Shown here piece by piece: positions 8,756 through 18,399 of a DNA stretch of 64,000 bases (its first letter is position 1; each line of letters opens with the position of its first letter). The notes below the pieces were generated by a model that did not search any database, had not been told where the DNA came from, and saw only the letters and a program-made list of their open reading frames with translations. Origin of the DNA: Alkalinema pantanalense (lineage in GTDB: Bacteria; Cyanobacteriota; Cyanobacteriia; Leptolyngbyales; Leptolyngbyaceae); contig NZ_JBLZFX010000001.1 in assembly GCF_050753345.1 (NCBI RefSeq), forward strand, positions 62,001-126,000, in the 5' to 3' direction. Position numbers and translations under genes: made by a program.

Positions 8756-11700
8756 TCAAGGCCCTATCTGTTGCACAGGATACTGTTCCAATACCAGTTT
8801 CAAATACTCTCCTGTGTAAGATCCAGATACCTGGGCCACTTCATCTGGCGTTCCCACGGCAACCAGTTCCCCGCCCCGATCGCCCCCTTCCGGCCCCAAA
8901 TCAATGATCCAATCGGAACACCGAATCACATCTAGATTGTGCTCAATCATCAGCACTGAATTACCTTTGTCCACCAAACGCTGCACTACATCGAGTAGCT
9001 TGTGCACATCGTAAAACGATAATCCCGTCGTCGGTTCATCAATCAGGTACAACGTCTTACCCGTGGCCCGCCGGGACAATTCCGACGCCAGCTTCACCCG
9101 CTGCGCCTCCCCCCCGGATAGCGTCGGAGCCGTCTGCCCAATTTTCATGTAGCCCAGCCCCACATCGTACAGCGTTTGTAGCCGTGTTGCGGCCTGGGGA
9201 ATATTTTGGAAAAAGGCCAACGCTTCCTCCACTGTCATATCCAAAACATCGGAAATTGACTTGTCTTTAAACTTGACTTGCAGCGTTTCCCGGTTGTAGC
9301 GCTTGCCTTTACAGACCTCACACTGCACATACACATCCGGCAGAAAGTTCATCTCAATCACATTGACGCCCTGCCCCGAGCAGGCTTCGCAGCGTCCGCC
9401 CTTGACGTTAAACGAGAACTGCCCTGGCTTATACCCGCGTGCTTTGGCCTCGATCGTTCCGGAAAAGACATCGCGAATCACGTCAAAGACCCCCGTGTAG
9501 GTGGCAGGATTCGATCGCGGGGTGCGGCCAATGGGTGACTGATCAATCACGATCGCCTTATCTAGGGTATCCAGTCCCAAAATCTTTTCAACGGCCTTGG
9601 GAAACGGCACCTTATGGCCAAAGTGGTGCTGAATCGCAGGATGGAGCAATTCATTGACCAGCGTAGACTTGCCCGACCCGGAAACCCCCGTAATACAAAC
9701 CAATTTGCCCAGGGGAATTTCCACATTGATATTGCGCAAATTATTGCGAGTCGCACCCTGAATCACCAGCGATCGGCCATTGCCTTCCCGCCGTTCCGCT
9801 GGCGTCGCAATCACCCTCCGTCCTGACAAATAGGCCCCCGTCAGCGAGTCTTCCGCCTGTAATAAATCCTCCACATTCCCCTTAGAGACAATGTGCCCCC
9901 CATGCACCCCCGCCCCAGGACCAATATCAACTACGTAATCCGCAGCGCGAATAGTTTCTTCATCATGTTCGACAACGATTAAGGTATTACCTAAATCCCG
10001 CAATTTTGTCAGGGTGTTCAACAGTCGCGTATTATCCCGTTGATGCAAACCAATACTCGGTTCATCCAAAACGTACAACACACCCGTCAATCCCGATCCG
10101 ATCTGCGTTGCCAACCGAATCCGTTGGGCTTCCCCGCCGGAAAGGGTCATGGCAGGCCGATCGAGGGTGAGATAGTCCAATCCCACATCCAACAAAAATT
10201 GCAACCTTGCTCGAATTTCCCGCAGCACCAGATCCGCAATCTTGGCCTGTTTTTCCGTCAGTTGCATATCATTGACCCGGCGCAGGCACTCCCGAATGGA
10301 CACCCCCGTTAAGTCGTGAATGTGATACTGCCCAATTCGCACCGCCAACGCTTCCGGCTTCAGGCGATAGCCCTGACAGTCTTCGCAGGTTTGATCGATG
10401 AGGTATTGCTCTAACTTTTGCTTGTAAACATCGGAAGTCGTTTCCTGGTATTGCCGCTCCAGCATGGGCAGTGCACCCTCATAGCGGCGATGGTAGCCCT
10501 TGGCTTCCCGATAGCGGGATTCCGTTTGTATCCAGATCGGCTCCGGAGAACCGTGGAGCAAAATTTCTTGCTGGTCTTCCGTCAGCTTTTCCCAGGGCGT
10601 TTGAATATCAAATTCGTAGGCTTCTGCCACACTGCACAGTAGCGATAGATAGTAGGTGTTATCCTTGTCCGACCAAGGCGCGATCGCGGCATAGACGGGC
10701 AATTTGGGATTGGGAATGATTAAATCGGGGGAAAACTTGCGTAAACTTCCCAACCCATGGCAATTGGGGCAGGCTCCATAGGGGGAGTTGAAGGAGAATA
10801 ACCGAGGCGATAACTCCTCCATGACTGCGCCATGTTCCGGGCAGGCAAAGTTTTCCGAAAAGACAAGATCGGCGATCGGTTCCGCCACCGTGCCATAGCT
10901 TCCCCCAGCTTCAGCAGCCTTGAGATCGCTCGATTTCTGGGTAGTGGGCAGTTCTACAACGTTGTTTTCCTTCTGTTTTTCATCTTGCAGAATGTTGATG
11001 ACTGCGATTCCGCCGGAATGTTTTAAGCAAGTGCCCAGGGAATCCACTAAACGCTCTTCAATTCCCGCTTTCTTAATTAATCGATCGACGACAATTTCGA
11101 TGTCGTGAAATTTATTTTTTTCCAGTTCGATCGAATCGCTCAGTTCCCGCACTTCGCCATCAATCCGTACTCGCGCAAAGCCTTCCGAGGCCAAGCTAGA
11201 AATTAATTTTTTATGCGTCCCTTTTTTTCCCCGCACCACTGGTGCGAGAATTTGAAACTTGGTTCGGTCTGGTAAATCCATCACCCGATCGCACATTTGG
11301 TCGATCGCTTGGGGCGCAATGGAGCGATCACACTCGGGGCAATGGGGCGCACCAGCTCGGCCAAACAGCAAGCGGAGGTAGTCATAAATTTCCGTCACTG
11401 TTCCGACAGTGGAACGCGGGTTATGGGACGTAGACTTTTGGTCAATGGAAATGGCTGGACTCAGTCCCTCGATCGCGTCCACATCCGGTTTATCCACCTG
11501 CCCCAAAAATTGCCGCGCGTAGGCACTCAGAGACTCCACATAGCGCCGTTGCCCCTCTGCAAAAATCGTGTCAAAGGCCAGCGAAGACTTCCCCGATCCA
11601 GACACGCCTGTAAAGACAATTAACTGCTCGCGGGGCAATTCTAGATCAATATTTTTCAAGTTATGCTGTCGTGCCCCTCGGATGCGAATCGTATTGGATG

Positions 11701-11788
11701 GGTTGCTGCGAGATCCGACACTGGGCAACCGATCGCTCAGGACACTTGATGTATCAGGCTTAGAGGACTTACCGGAACGCTGCGCCAT
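8756..11788 (-). CDS. uvrA: Excinuclease ABC subunit A
   Basis: This 1010-residue protein is the damage-recognition ATPase of nucleotide excision repair, acting with UvrB and UvrC. The first ABC half has Walker A GVSGSGKSS near residue 61, a zinc module starting CPECD, and the signature LSGGEAQRIRLA. The second half repeats Walker A (GVSGSGKSTLVNELL), a zinc finger (CEACSGQG ... CEVCKGK), the signature LSGGEAQRVKLASEL and Walker B TLYLIDEPTTGL. It is about 70 residues longer than the E. coli protein because of a roughly 30-residue basic/Ser-rich N-terminus and an insert near residues 265-310 (QKENNVVELPTT region) before CPEHG. Both ATPase sites look intact. There is no uvrB or uvrC nearby. 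Confidence 0.98.
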   Translation of the reverse strand: MAQRSGKSSKPDTSSVLSDRLPSVGSRSNPSNTIRIRGARQHNLKNIDLELPREQLIVFTGVSGSGKSSLAFDTIFAEGQRRYVESLSAYARQFLGQVDKPDVDAIEGLSPAISIDQKSTSHNPRSTVGTVTEIYDYLRLLFGRAGAPHCPECDRSIAPQAIDQMCDRVMDLPDRTKFQILAPVVRGKKGTHKKLISSLASEGFARVRIDGEVRELSDSIELEKNKFHDIEIVVDRLIKKAGIEERLVDSLGTCLKHSGGIAVINILQDEKQKENNVVELPTTQKSSDLKAAEAGGSYGTVAEPIADLVFSENFACPEHGAVMEELSPRLFSFNSPYGACPNCHGLGSLRKFSPDLIIPNPKLPVYAAIAPWSDKDNTYYLSLLCSVAEAYEFDIQTPWEKLTEDQQEILLHGSPEPIWIQTESRYREAKGYHRRYEGALPMLERQYQETTSDVYKQKLEQYLIDQTCEDCQGYRLKPEALAVRIGQYHIHDLTGVSIRECLRRVNDMQLTEKQAKIADLVLREIRARLQFLLDVGLDYLTLDRPAMTLSGGEAQRIRLATQIGSGLTGVLYVLDEPSIGLHQRDNTRLLNTLTKLRDLGNTLIVVEHDEETIRAADYVVDIGPGAGVHGGHIVSKGNVEDLLQAEDSLTGAYLSGRRVIATPAERREGNGRSLVIQGATRNNLRNINVEIPLGKLVCITGVSGSGKSTLVNELLHPAIQHHFGHKVPFPKAVEKILGLDTLDKAIVIDQSPIGRTPRSNPATYTGVFDVIRDVFSGTIEAKARGYKPGQFSFNVKGGRCEACSGQGVNVIEMNFLPDVYVQCEVCKGKRYNRETLQVKFKDKSISDVLDMTVEEALAFFQNIPQAATRLQTLYDVGLGYMKIGQTAPTLSGGEAQRVKLASELSRRATGKTLYLIDEPTTGLSFYDVHKLLDVVQRLVDKGNSVLMIEHNLDVIRCSDWIIDLGPEGGDRGGELVAVGTPDEVAQVSGSYTGEYLKLVLEQYPVQQIGP

Positions 11789-11878
11789 CGTGACACTGGG
11801 GGAAAAGGGCTTATTGATTCTATCGTCCCAAGATAGTGCATGGGTACCGCAATCTAGAAATTTCCTCCCCCCTTGACC

Positions 11879-14059
11879 TTAACGCCTCGATCGATAGCAA
11901 TCTAAATGGGCTTGGAGCTGCTGCTTGCGCTGGGCATATCCCGGCTGTTGGGCGTTGGGATACTGGTCAATTAAGGTTTGGGCGGCGGCGATCTGCTCCG
12001 TTTGTGAATAGAGTTGCACAATGGCCTCTAAATCATCCGACGATCGCTCCGATTCTGGTAATTGTGTCCACACCTTGGCCGATCGATCGAGGGTCATGAC
12101 AGCCTCTTGAACTTGTCCCCGACCCAGGTAAGCTCGGACAAGGCGGGGGGCCGTAAACAAAAAGCTCCGAGGTGGATGATATTGCGCAACGAGGTCAATG
12201 GCGGATTGAGCAATCGCAAGATCGCCAACAGCCAGGGCTGTAATGATCAAATTATCAATATTCGTCTCTTTCAACGCCACTGTCGGAATGGCTTGAAACG
12301 TCTTCCAAGCGGGCAAAAGTTGCCTTTGGTCGAGAAATTGCTGAACGATCGCGCCCAGAACCACCTGGGGATTGGGAGCCGCCTTCGCCCACTGCACGGC
12401 CAATTTCCGGGAAGCTTCGGCGGCGTCCTGTTGCGCCATTTGAACCTGGGCTATGGAGATCGCAGCGTAGGCTTGGGCACGGGTATCAAGTTCTTTAATA
12501 CCAGCGGCGATCGCTGTCGTTTTCGTCAGAATGGTTTGGGCTGGGGTCGTTTGGCCTTGGCGATGGAGCGTGGCTGCCACTTGAGCCAATGTGGCGATCG
12601 CAGGAGAATAGGCCGGATATTTGCGAGGAATGCGTTCAGCAATGGCAACGGCTTTATCGGGTTTAGCCGTTTCTGCATAGGCGATCGCCAACTGCTGCAA
12701 AAGATCAATCCGGGCCTCGGGATCGGATTTCAGTAATCGTTGAATCAAGGGTTCAATGGCATCCAAGAGATCTAATTTCTGGGCAAGGGGAACTAAGCGA
12801 AATCCCTTAGCATCGATGCGGTTGAGCGGAATGAGACGAGCCATTGCTACCTTCACTTCTGGCAGGTAACCCTTCTCTGCCATTTGCCATAACAAATAAG
12901 TTGTATCCCGATTTTTGAGTTGTATAGCGACTTGAATCCATTGTTCTATCGCCTGGGAGGCTATTTTAGGTTGATTTCGTTTACGATATTCGCCAGCAAC
13001 CGTTAGTAAATGATCAAATTTTCGATCGGGCTGATCTTTTTGTAATGCGTTCAGAATTCGATCGGGACTACCGCCTGCCTTGAAATAATTTTGTAGGAAC
13101 GGTGTTTCTTGATCTAATAGTTCATTCTGAATCGATTTCCAGGATTTATTAAATAACTGATCAGCAATTTGGGGCTGTTTCGCTTTTTCATAGGTCGCAA
13201 TGACATCACCATATCTATGATCGTCAAAGTGAATATACCCTTTCAGGATGGCATCCAGATAGGGCTTCGCTTTTTCTAAGCGGTTAAGTTTCACATAGCC
13301 AATGACTAGTTCAGGCTGTAACGTTTCTGGCTTTTGAGTTTTGGCAAAGCGATCGAAGAGGGCTAAGGCTTTCGTCTGATTCCCAGCAGATTGGTAAGCT
13401 TGGGCTAAGCGCAGGATCAGCTCTGGATGAGTGGCAGTGATCGTTGCTTCAAGTTGGGGGAGTCTAGGGGCGATCGTTGTACTTTGGCCTAGGTCAGTGG
13501 CGGCCTTGAGTAATACGGTAAAGCGACGTTGATTCGCCGCAACTTTCAGCTCAGCTTGTAACGCTTGGTCTAACAAGGCACCCGCTCGATTGCCTTGGCC
13601 AAGGCGTTGATAGTATTTGGCTAAGTTGGCAAACAAAACATCTCGATTCGGCTCGTTGGTCAGAACGGCGATTTTAGGTACAAGCCGATCGGAAGTTGCG
13701 ATCAATTGACTTCTTTGTAAAGCAGATAGCTCGGGCAGGATTTGTTCTACTTCCGCAATCGTTGGGGATTCAGGCGGACGAGCCGTAGGGTTGCTCACTA
13801 GCAATTGAAAGAGACGGGTACTGATACCTTCATCAAAATTTGCAGGTGCATTGGCGATCGCGTTCAGTTCATCCTGTAATTGAGCAATCCGATCGATTAC
13901 CGTGGACTGAGCTAAGGGCTGGGCCGGATACCATTGCCAGTTGGCTCGATCGATCGCAATCACATTCTGGCAAGTGAGGGTCTGGGCTTGGGTCGAACGG
14001 AGAGGAGCCACGATCGGAGCCAGAAAAACCAGGCTAAGTAGGACGCGGAACAGGCTCAT
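11879..14059 (-). CDS. Secreted TPR/helical-repeat protein of unknown function
   Basis: This 726-residue protein has a clear signal peptide (MSLFRVLLSLVFLAPIVAPL, cleavage near STQAQ) and is otherwise almost entirely alpha-helical. Degenerate TPR-like pairs of helices run through its length, for example VLFANLAKYYQRLGQGNRAGALLDQAL written as A-A-G/Y-x-L motifs, LILRLAQAYQSAGNQTKALALF and IDLLQQLAIAYAETAKPDKA. It is likely periplasmic and probably a scaffold. I do not recognise a named family. It sits between uvrA and psbA on the same strand, but its stop is 90 bp from uvrA and no operon is implied. Confidence 0.72.
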   Translation of the reverse strand: MSLFRVLLSLVFLAPIVAPLRSTQAQTLTCQNVIAIDRANWQWYPAQPLAQSTVIDRIAQLQDELNAIANAPANFDEGISTRLFQLLVSNPTARPPESPTIAEVEQILPELSALQRSQLIATSDRLVPKIAVLTNEPNRDVLFANLAKYYQRLGQGNRAGALLDQALQAELKVAANQRRFTVLLKAATDLGQSTTIAPRLPQLEATITATHPELILRLAQAYQSAGNQTKALALFDRFAKTQKPETLQPELVIGYVKLNRLEKAKPYLDAILKGYIHFDDHRYGDVIATYEKAKQPQIADQLFNKSWKSIQNELLDQETPFLQNYFKAGGSPDRILNALQKDQPDRKFDHLLTVAGEYRKRNQPKIASQAIEQWIQVAIQLKNRDTTYLLWQMAEKGYLPEVKVAMARLIPLNRIDAKGFRLVPLAQKLDLLDAIEPLIQRLLKSDPEARIDLLQQLAIAYAETAKPDKAVAIAERIPRKYPAYSPAIATLAQVAATLHRQGQTTPAQTILTKTTAIAAGIKELDTRAQAYAAISIAQVQMAQQDAAEASRKLAVQWAKAAPNPQVVLGAIVQQFLDQRQLLPAWKTFQAIPTVALKETNIDNLIITALAVGDLAIAQSAIDLVAQYHPPRSFLFTAPRLVRAYLGRGQVQEAVMTLDRSAKVWTQLPESERSSDDLEAIVQLYSQTEQIAAAQTLIDQYPNAQQPGYAQRKQQLQAHLDCYRSRR

Positions 14060-14139
14060 GGGCGATTTCTATCCAGATCAGGTCTGTGGAACAAATACCC
14101 TAACTACTTGTTGCATTTCGGAAATCACCGCCAACACCA

Positions 14140-14172
14140 AAAGCCCCCATCGAGTAACTCGATGGGGGCTTT
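14140..14172 (-). terminator. Terminator of psbA
   Basis: AAAGCCCCCATCGAG (14140-14154) and CTCGATGGGGGCTTT (14158-14172) form a perfect 15-bp stem with a TAA loop. It lies 45 bp past the psbA stop on the minus strand and is symmetric enough to act in both directions. Confidence 0.92.
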
Positions 14173-14216
14173 CGATTTATCAATCAACTAATCTCAAGCT
14201 AAAACCGCAGAGGGCA

Positions 14217-15299
14217 TTAACCATTGATAGCAGGTGCTTGCAGTGCTACAGGTGCAGACTCGCCAGATGCCAAGTCCAGAGGGAAGTTGTGAGCATTACG
14301 CTCGTGCATCACTTCCATCCCCAGGTTAGCCCGGTTGATCACATCCGCCCAAGTACCCACCACACGACCTTGAGAGTCAATGATGGATTGGTTGAAGTTG
14401 AAACCGTTCAGGTTGAAGGCCATCGTGCTCACGCCCAGAGCGGTGAACCAGATACCCACCACCGGCCATGCACCCAAGAAGAAGTGCAAGGAACGGCTGT
14501 TGTTGAACGATGCATATTGGAAAATCAGACGACCGAAGTAACCGTGAGCTGCCACGATGTTGTAGGTCTCTTCTTCTTGTCCAAACTTGTAACCGTAGTT
14601 CTGAGACTCAACTTCAGTGGTTTCACGAACCAAGGAAGAGGTCACCAGAGAACCGTGCATGGCGGAGAACAAGCTACCACCGAAGACGCCAGCCACACCG
14701 AGCATGTGGAAGGGGTGCATCAGGATGTTGTGCTCTGCTTGGAAGACCAACATGAAGTTGAAGGTCCCGGAGATACCCAGGGGCATCCCGTCGGAGAAGG
14801 AACCTTGACCGATGGGGTAGATCAAGAAGACTGCGGTTGCTGCTGCCACAGGTGCAGAGTAAGCCACGCAGATCCAGGGACGCATACCCAAGCGGTAGGA
14901 CAGTTCCCACTCACGACCCATGTAGCAGAAAACGCCAATCAGGAAGTGGAAGATCACCAACTGGTAGGGGCCACCGTTGTACAGCCACTCATCGAGAGAA
15001 GCTGCATCCCAAATGGGATAGAAGTGGGTACCAATTGCGTTGGAAGAAGGGATAACCGCACCAGAGATGATGTTGTTACCGTAAAGCAGGGAGCCTGCAA
15101 CGGGCTCACGGATGCCATCGATGTCCACGGGGGGAGCTGCGATGAATGCAATTACGTAGCAGATGGTTGCAGTCAGCAAGGTGGGGATCATCAGGACGCC
15201 GAACCAACCGATGTAAATCCGGTTGTTGGTGCTGGTTACCCAGTTGCAGAACTGTTCCCACAGGTTCGCACTCTCGCGGCGCTGTAGTACTGTTGTCAT
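14217..15299 (-). CDS. psbA: Photosystem II D1 protein, E130 form
   Basis: This 360-residue D1 protein is the reaction-centre subunit that carries the redox-active Tyr161 and most ligands of the oxygen-evolving Mn cluster in the thylakoid membrane. By direct count Y161, D170, E189, H190, H332, E333 and H337 are all present. The mature C-terminus after A344 is followed by a 16-residue extension (starts SGESAP), the normal CtpA processing substrate. Residue 130 is Glu (GREWELSYRL), the state associated with high-light D1 isoforms; Gln130 marks the low-light type in several cyanobacteria. No rogue or far-red D1 features are visible. It stands alone with its own promoter and terminator. Other psbA copies probably exist elsewhere but cannot be seen here. 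Confidence 0.99.
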   Translation of the reverse strand: MTTVLQRRESANLWEQFCNWVTSTNNRIYIGWFGVLMIPTLLTATICYVIAFIAAPPVDIDGIREPVAGSLLYGNNIISGAVIPSSNAIGTHFYPIWDAASLDEWLYNGGPYQLVIFHFLIGVFCYMGREWELSYRLGMRPWICVAYSAPVAAATAVFLIYPIGQGSFSDGMPLGISGTFNFMLVFQAEHNILMHPFHMLGVAGVFGGSLFSAMHGSLVTSSLVRETTEVESQNYGYKFGQEEETYNIVAAHGYFGRLIFQYASFNNSRSLHFFLGAWPVVGIWFTALGVSTMAFNLNGFNFNQSIIDSQGRVVGTWADVINRANLGMEVMHERNAHNFPLDLASGESAPVALQAPAING

Positions 15300-15654
15300 G
15301 GTTCTGTAATGATTGCGGAAATCAGGTATGTATATGTGGTGTTAACCACACTTCATATAGTAGCGGATAAATTAAGGAATGTAAAGAGTGTTAAGAAATT
15401 TTTCTAATTTTGTTACAGCCATCCTCAAATCTACCGACAGCAAGCATTTCAGCTTCAGACCAAGAACTATTAATGCAGGGATGTGATTGTACCTACTGCG
15501 AACGATCGAAATTCTTCTTAACAAATTACAAGCATGGATCAATCCAACAAACCGCTCTTTACGAGGTCTTCTATGGGTTTCAGGCGAAACTGTGGCAAGT
15601 AACACAGGTTTATCAAGATTGCGTTTTGTAAAGTTGTTACATTTCGCGAAACAT
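15300..15654. other. psbA upstream intergenic region
   Basis: The half next to psbA holds the promoter and the 5' untranslated region. The rest, up to the J-domain gene stop at 15655, has overlapping open frames on both strands with no protein-like features and no recognised RNA gene. Confidence 0.5.
15335..15385 (-). promoter_or_regulatory. psbA promoter and 5'-end hairpin
   Basis: On the minus strand, TTTACA (15380-15385) and TACTAT (15357-15362) are separated by exactly 17 bp, a good sigma-70-type pair. Transcription would start near 15350, leaving a leader of about 50 nt. The first bases of that transcript would form a small hairpin, TGTGGT-TAAC-ACCACA (15335-15350), at its extreme 5' end. 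Such 5' hairpins are a known way to stabilise mRNAs; that role here is inference. Confidence 0.7.
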
Positions 15655-16839
15655 TTACCCTTCGTAAACTTTCCCGTGGGGCATCGTCGCGCCTTGCAAC
15701 AAAGCTCCGGTTAACTTCACCATCACCCGATCGTCAAAGCCCACCTTCGCCCCCTCCAAATTCGCACCCCGTAAATCGGATCCACTCAGATCAGCTCCGA
15801 TTAAGTTGGTACCTCGCAGATCAGCATTTCTCAGGTTGGCTTCCAAGAGATTGGCGCGAAACAGATTGGCATTTTGCAGATTAGCGCCTTCTAGATTGAC
15901 TCGATGTAAAAACGCATCACTGAGATTGGCTTGACTCAAATTGGCGCGGGCTAAATTACGGTTCGACAAATCCTTTTCCCGTAAATCCCGTCCCCGCAAG
16001 TCCACACCTGACAAATCAGGGCCATGGGTTTTGTGGGGAGCTTGGGAACTGCGATATTCTCGAGGCGACCCATAGGCTTTAGCCGCATTGCCCGGTGGCG
16101 TGTAGGCTTGAGGCGGCTTAGGTGGAGGATCGACCGGCTTTGCACTAGCATACTTGGCTTCAGGTTGACGTGGATCCGATGTGGGTCGCGGATGGGGCTG
16201 CGCAGTACCTGATTGCGCTTGACCCGATCGATGGTATTCAGCGCGGTATCGTGACTGCGCGTAATAGTCCTGTGCCCTTGCTGTACTGCTATTTGCGTCC
16301 TTCCCAGTCTGCTGGCCCTGACTTGTACTATGACCATTTGCGCTATGACCATTTGTGCTATGACCATTTGCACTATGGCCATAGCCATGACCGTTGGCAC
16401 CATAGCCATGACCAGTAGAGTGGTAACCATTGGACTGATTACCTGCACCATGATTGCCCGAAGCGTGGCTGTGGGATTGCCCCTGACTTGACTTGCCACC
16501 CTGGTAGTAATAGTAGGACTGGTAGGCGGTATAGGATTGAGGGTTCCGGTTAGCTTGGCTATCAGAACGATGGGTCTGATGGGAAGACGCTCCAGAATGG
16601 TGGGTACTCGTTGAAGACGTTCCCGCTCGGGACTTTTTAGCTTGTTCCCGCAAGAGATCGCGGGCGTGGTTCAATTCTTTGATTTTTTCTTCTGCAATTT
16701 GTAGAAGACGCTGATTATCCTTAGGAAGCCGATCGGGGTGCCAAACCAGAGCCAAATCTTTGTAAGCTCGATTAATTTCTGCCAGGGTCGCGCTCGGCTT
16801 GATGCCCAAAAGTTGATAGCAGTGTTCTAGGTCACTCAT
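15655..16839 (-). CDS. J-domain protein with pentapeptide repeats
   Basis: This 394-residue protein is a modular co-chaperone-like fusion. Residues 1-65 form a J domain with the HPD motif at 34-36 (ALVWHPDRLP), so it should stimulate a DnaK-type Hsp70. Residues 70 to about 270 are low complexity, rich in Ser, His, Gly, Gln and Asn, including a run of GHSAN/GHSTN pentamers coded by 15-bp DNA repeats. Residues 275-370 are about 20 pentapeptide repeats of the A(D/N)Lxx type (NLARANLSQANLSDA), predicted to make a right-handed beta-helix. The ATG at 16839 (MSDLEHCYQLLGI) was chosen over 16860 because it fits the J-domain start. Its target is unknown. The repeat helix may localise the J domain to a client. 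Confidence 0.87.
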   Translation of the reverse strand: MSDLEHCYQLLGIKPSATLAEINRAYKDLALVWHPDRLPKDNQRLLQIAEEKIKELNHARDLLREQAKKSRAGTSSTSTHHSGASSHQTHRSDSQANRNPQSYTAYQSYYYYQGGKSSQGQSHSHASGNHGAGNQSNGYHSTGHGYGANGHGYGHSANGHSTNGHSANGHSTSQGQQTGKDANSSTARAQDYYAQSRYRAEYHRSGQAQSGTAQPHPRPTSDPRQPEAKYASAKPVDPPPKPPQAYTPPGNAAKAYGSPREYRSSQAPHKTHGPDLSGVDLRGRDLREKDLSNRNLARANLSQANLSDAFLHRVNLEGANLQNANLFRANLLEANLRNADLRGTNLIGADLSGSDLRGANLEGAKVGFDDRVMVKLTGALLQGATMPHGKVYEG

Positions 16840-17072
16840 CCACTTCACCACTACTGCCAATGATCATTCCAAAAACGCGCTCATGACCTCCCTGCTTGGT
16901 GTTGAAGTAGAGGTTGAACTTTCCTCAGTTTAAACGGAACTCTGGTGAAATGGCTGATAGCTACAGAGTTAATTAACCCCATCCCCTAGTCAATTCAGGC
17001 GATCGGCAGCATAGACTACAAAACAGTCGAGACAGGCTATGGCTTGGACAGACACCTCACCCAACCCCTGCC

Positions 17073-17267
17073 TTAAGCTGCAGCTTCCAACCAGTCATAG
17101 ATGCGGTCTAACTGCTCCAGGGTAATTAAACCGTATTGCCACAGAATCATTGGCAGTGGGTCATAATCCCCCTTCCGTTGCTTCAGGGCAAAATCAATGG
17201 AAGAGGCAGAAACCAATAAGTCTTCTTTTAAAAATCGAATTAAATCGGGATAGGTTGATGGAGACAT
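17073..17267 (-). CDS. DUF2949 small protein
   Basis: This 64-residue protein matches the small cyanobacterial DUF2949 family. It has the typical sequence order: an N-terminal LIRFLKEDL segment, a helix ending IDFALKQR, the hallmark PLPMILWQYGLITLEQLD and a C-terminal YDWLE. It has no signal peptide or membrane helix and is probably a small helical cytoplasmic protein. Function is unknown. It lies alone downstream of the J-domain gene start region, separated from the next gene by about 590 bp. Confidence 0.85.
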   Translation of the reverse strand: MSPSTYPDLIRFLKEDLLVSASSIDFALKQRKGDYDPLPMILWQYGLITLEQLDRIYDWLEAAA

Positions 17268-17859
17268 CGTTGGAGATCACCCCCGTAGTGTTGTCAGAAA
17301 TGAATGTGATAAATTCCAAACGCCTAAGCTGGGAAGGCTCAGACTCTAACAAGAGCTATTGTTGACAAAATAAACCAGAAAAACACAGATAACCCAGGAC
17401 TGTGCAGATGACCCAGAAGCGCTCTGTATCTGGCTAACCGTCTTCCTGACTTTGCATGAACTTGACGTAGTTCAGTCAAACTCACGAAATTAGGATCATT
17501 TACCGGACTTTTTGCAAAAAATCTCTTACAAAAACGTTAAATTCTCAGGATTGCCGTCAATAGTAGCACATATGTTCTACTTTGACCGATTTAAACAATC
17601 TTCAAATAGAAGTGATGGTTAAGGAACTGACAAACAACTGAGTGTGATGAAGATCAGGCAAGGTTCTCAGAGCTTTAGGTTGCAGAGAACCCGAGACTCA
17701 ATAGGAAAACACACAACCGTTAAATTGATTACAATTTAGCCGGATTGAGCAGAGAGTATAACATAGGTTTCGTAAACGAGATCAGGAATAATCAAATTTT
17801 TTAATGGTTTCTCGAAATTTTACCCAATTTCGCGGAATACCCAGCCGTCTATATCACCA
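17268..17859. other. 592-bp intergenic region without a recognised gene
   Basis: No protein-like open frame or RNA gene was recognised. A small inverted repeat, CGAAATT (17813-17819) with AATTTCG (17826-17832), lies just beyond the DUF192 stop and could weakly terminate that transcript. The remainder is AT-rich. Confidence 0.5.
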
Positions 17860-18399
17860 TTACCGTTGCAAAAAGGTGACGGTGACCCGATCGCCCACTT
17901 GCAGGTTAAGGGCTTGGGCACGCCCTGCCCGCAATTCAATCACTTGATCGACAAACTCCCTAGGCCCGTAGGTAGGGCAAGCCGATGCGATCGTCTTGCA
18001 GGGAGGCACTTGGTCAGCAATCGCCACGACCTTGCCTTGGTAGAGAAACACCATATCTAAGGCAACGGGTACATCTTTCATCCAAAAGTTCACTGTTCTA
18101 GCTGGTGAAAAGGGAAACAACATTCCCTGATCATCACTGAGTTCCGGGCGATACATCAGTCCCAAAGCTTGCTGTTGAGGGGTTTCCGCGACTTCCAATT
18201 GAATGGTTCGATCGGCAATTTTGGCTTGGGCTGTGATGGGCAAATATTGACCAACCCCCGTTGATGCCGCGATCGGGGCAGCGGATGCGGCAGGGGCATT
18301 CACGGTAGGAGCGGGCGCGCAACCCAGCAGAAAAATACTTAAGCTCAAGCTACCCAAGCCAACGCTGACCGATCGAACGCTACACTTCCCGCAAAACAT
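17860..18399 (-). CDS. DUF192 lipoprotein
   Basis: This 179-residue protein has a lipoprotein signal (LSIFLLGCAPAP, lipobox Cys near residue 27) followed by an Ala/Pro linker and one DUF192 domain. Family hallmarks are present: QQQALGLMYRPEL, GMLFPF, the FWMKDVPVALDMVFL motif and VIELRAGRAQAL. DUF192 proteins are small beta-barrel proteins of unknown biochemical function. The frame is open further upstream, but an ATG at 18399 places the signal peptide correctly. That start overlaps the last 20 bp of the response regulator gene, so the two are probably co-transcribed and translationally coupled. Confidence 0.82.
   Translation of the reverse strand: MFCGKCSVRSVSVGLGSLSLSIFLLGCAPAPTVNAPAASAAPIAASTGVGQYLPITAQAKIADRTIQLEVAETPQQQALGLMYRPELSDDQGMLFPFSPARTVNFWMKDVPVALDMVFLYQGKVVAIADQVPPCKTIASACPTYGPREFVDQVIELRAGRAQALNLQVGDRVTVTFLQR

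Noticed and set aside
13941..15287. 448-codon plus-strand frame antisense to psbA
   Set aside because: It is a long antisense shadow caused by the biased codon use of psbA; it has no family features.
16320..16400. Short regular repeats that might suggest a CRISPR array
   Set aside because: They are 15-bp in-frame repeats coding GHSAN/GHST pentamers in the J-domain protein; there are no spacers.
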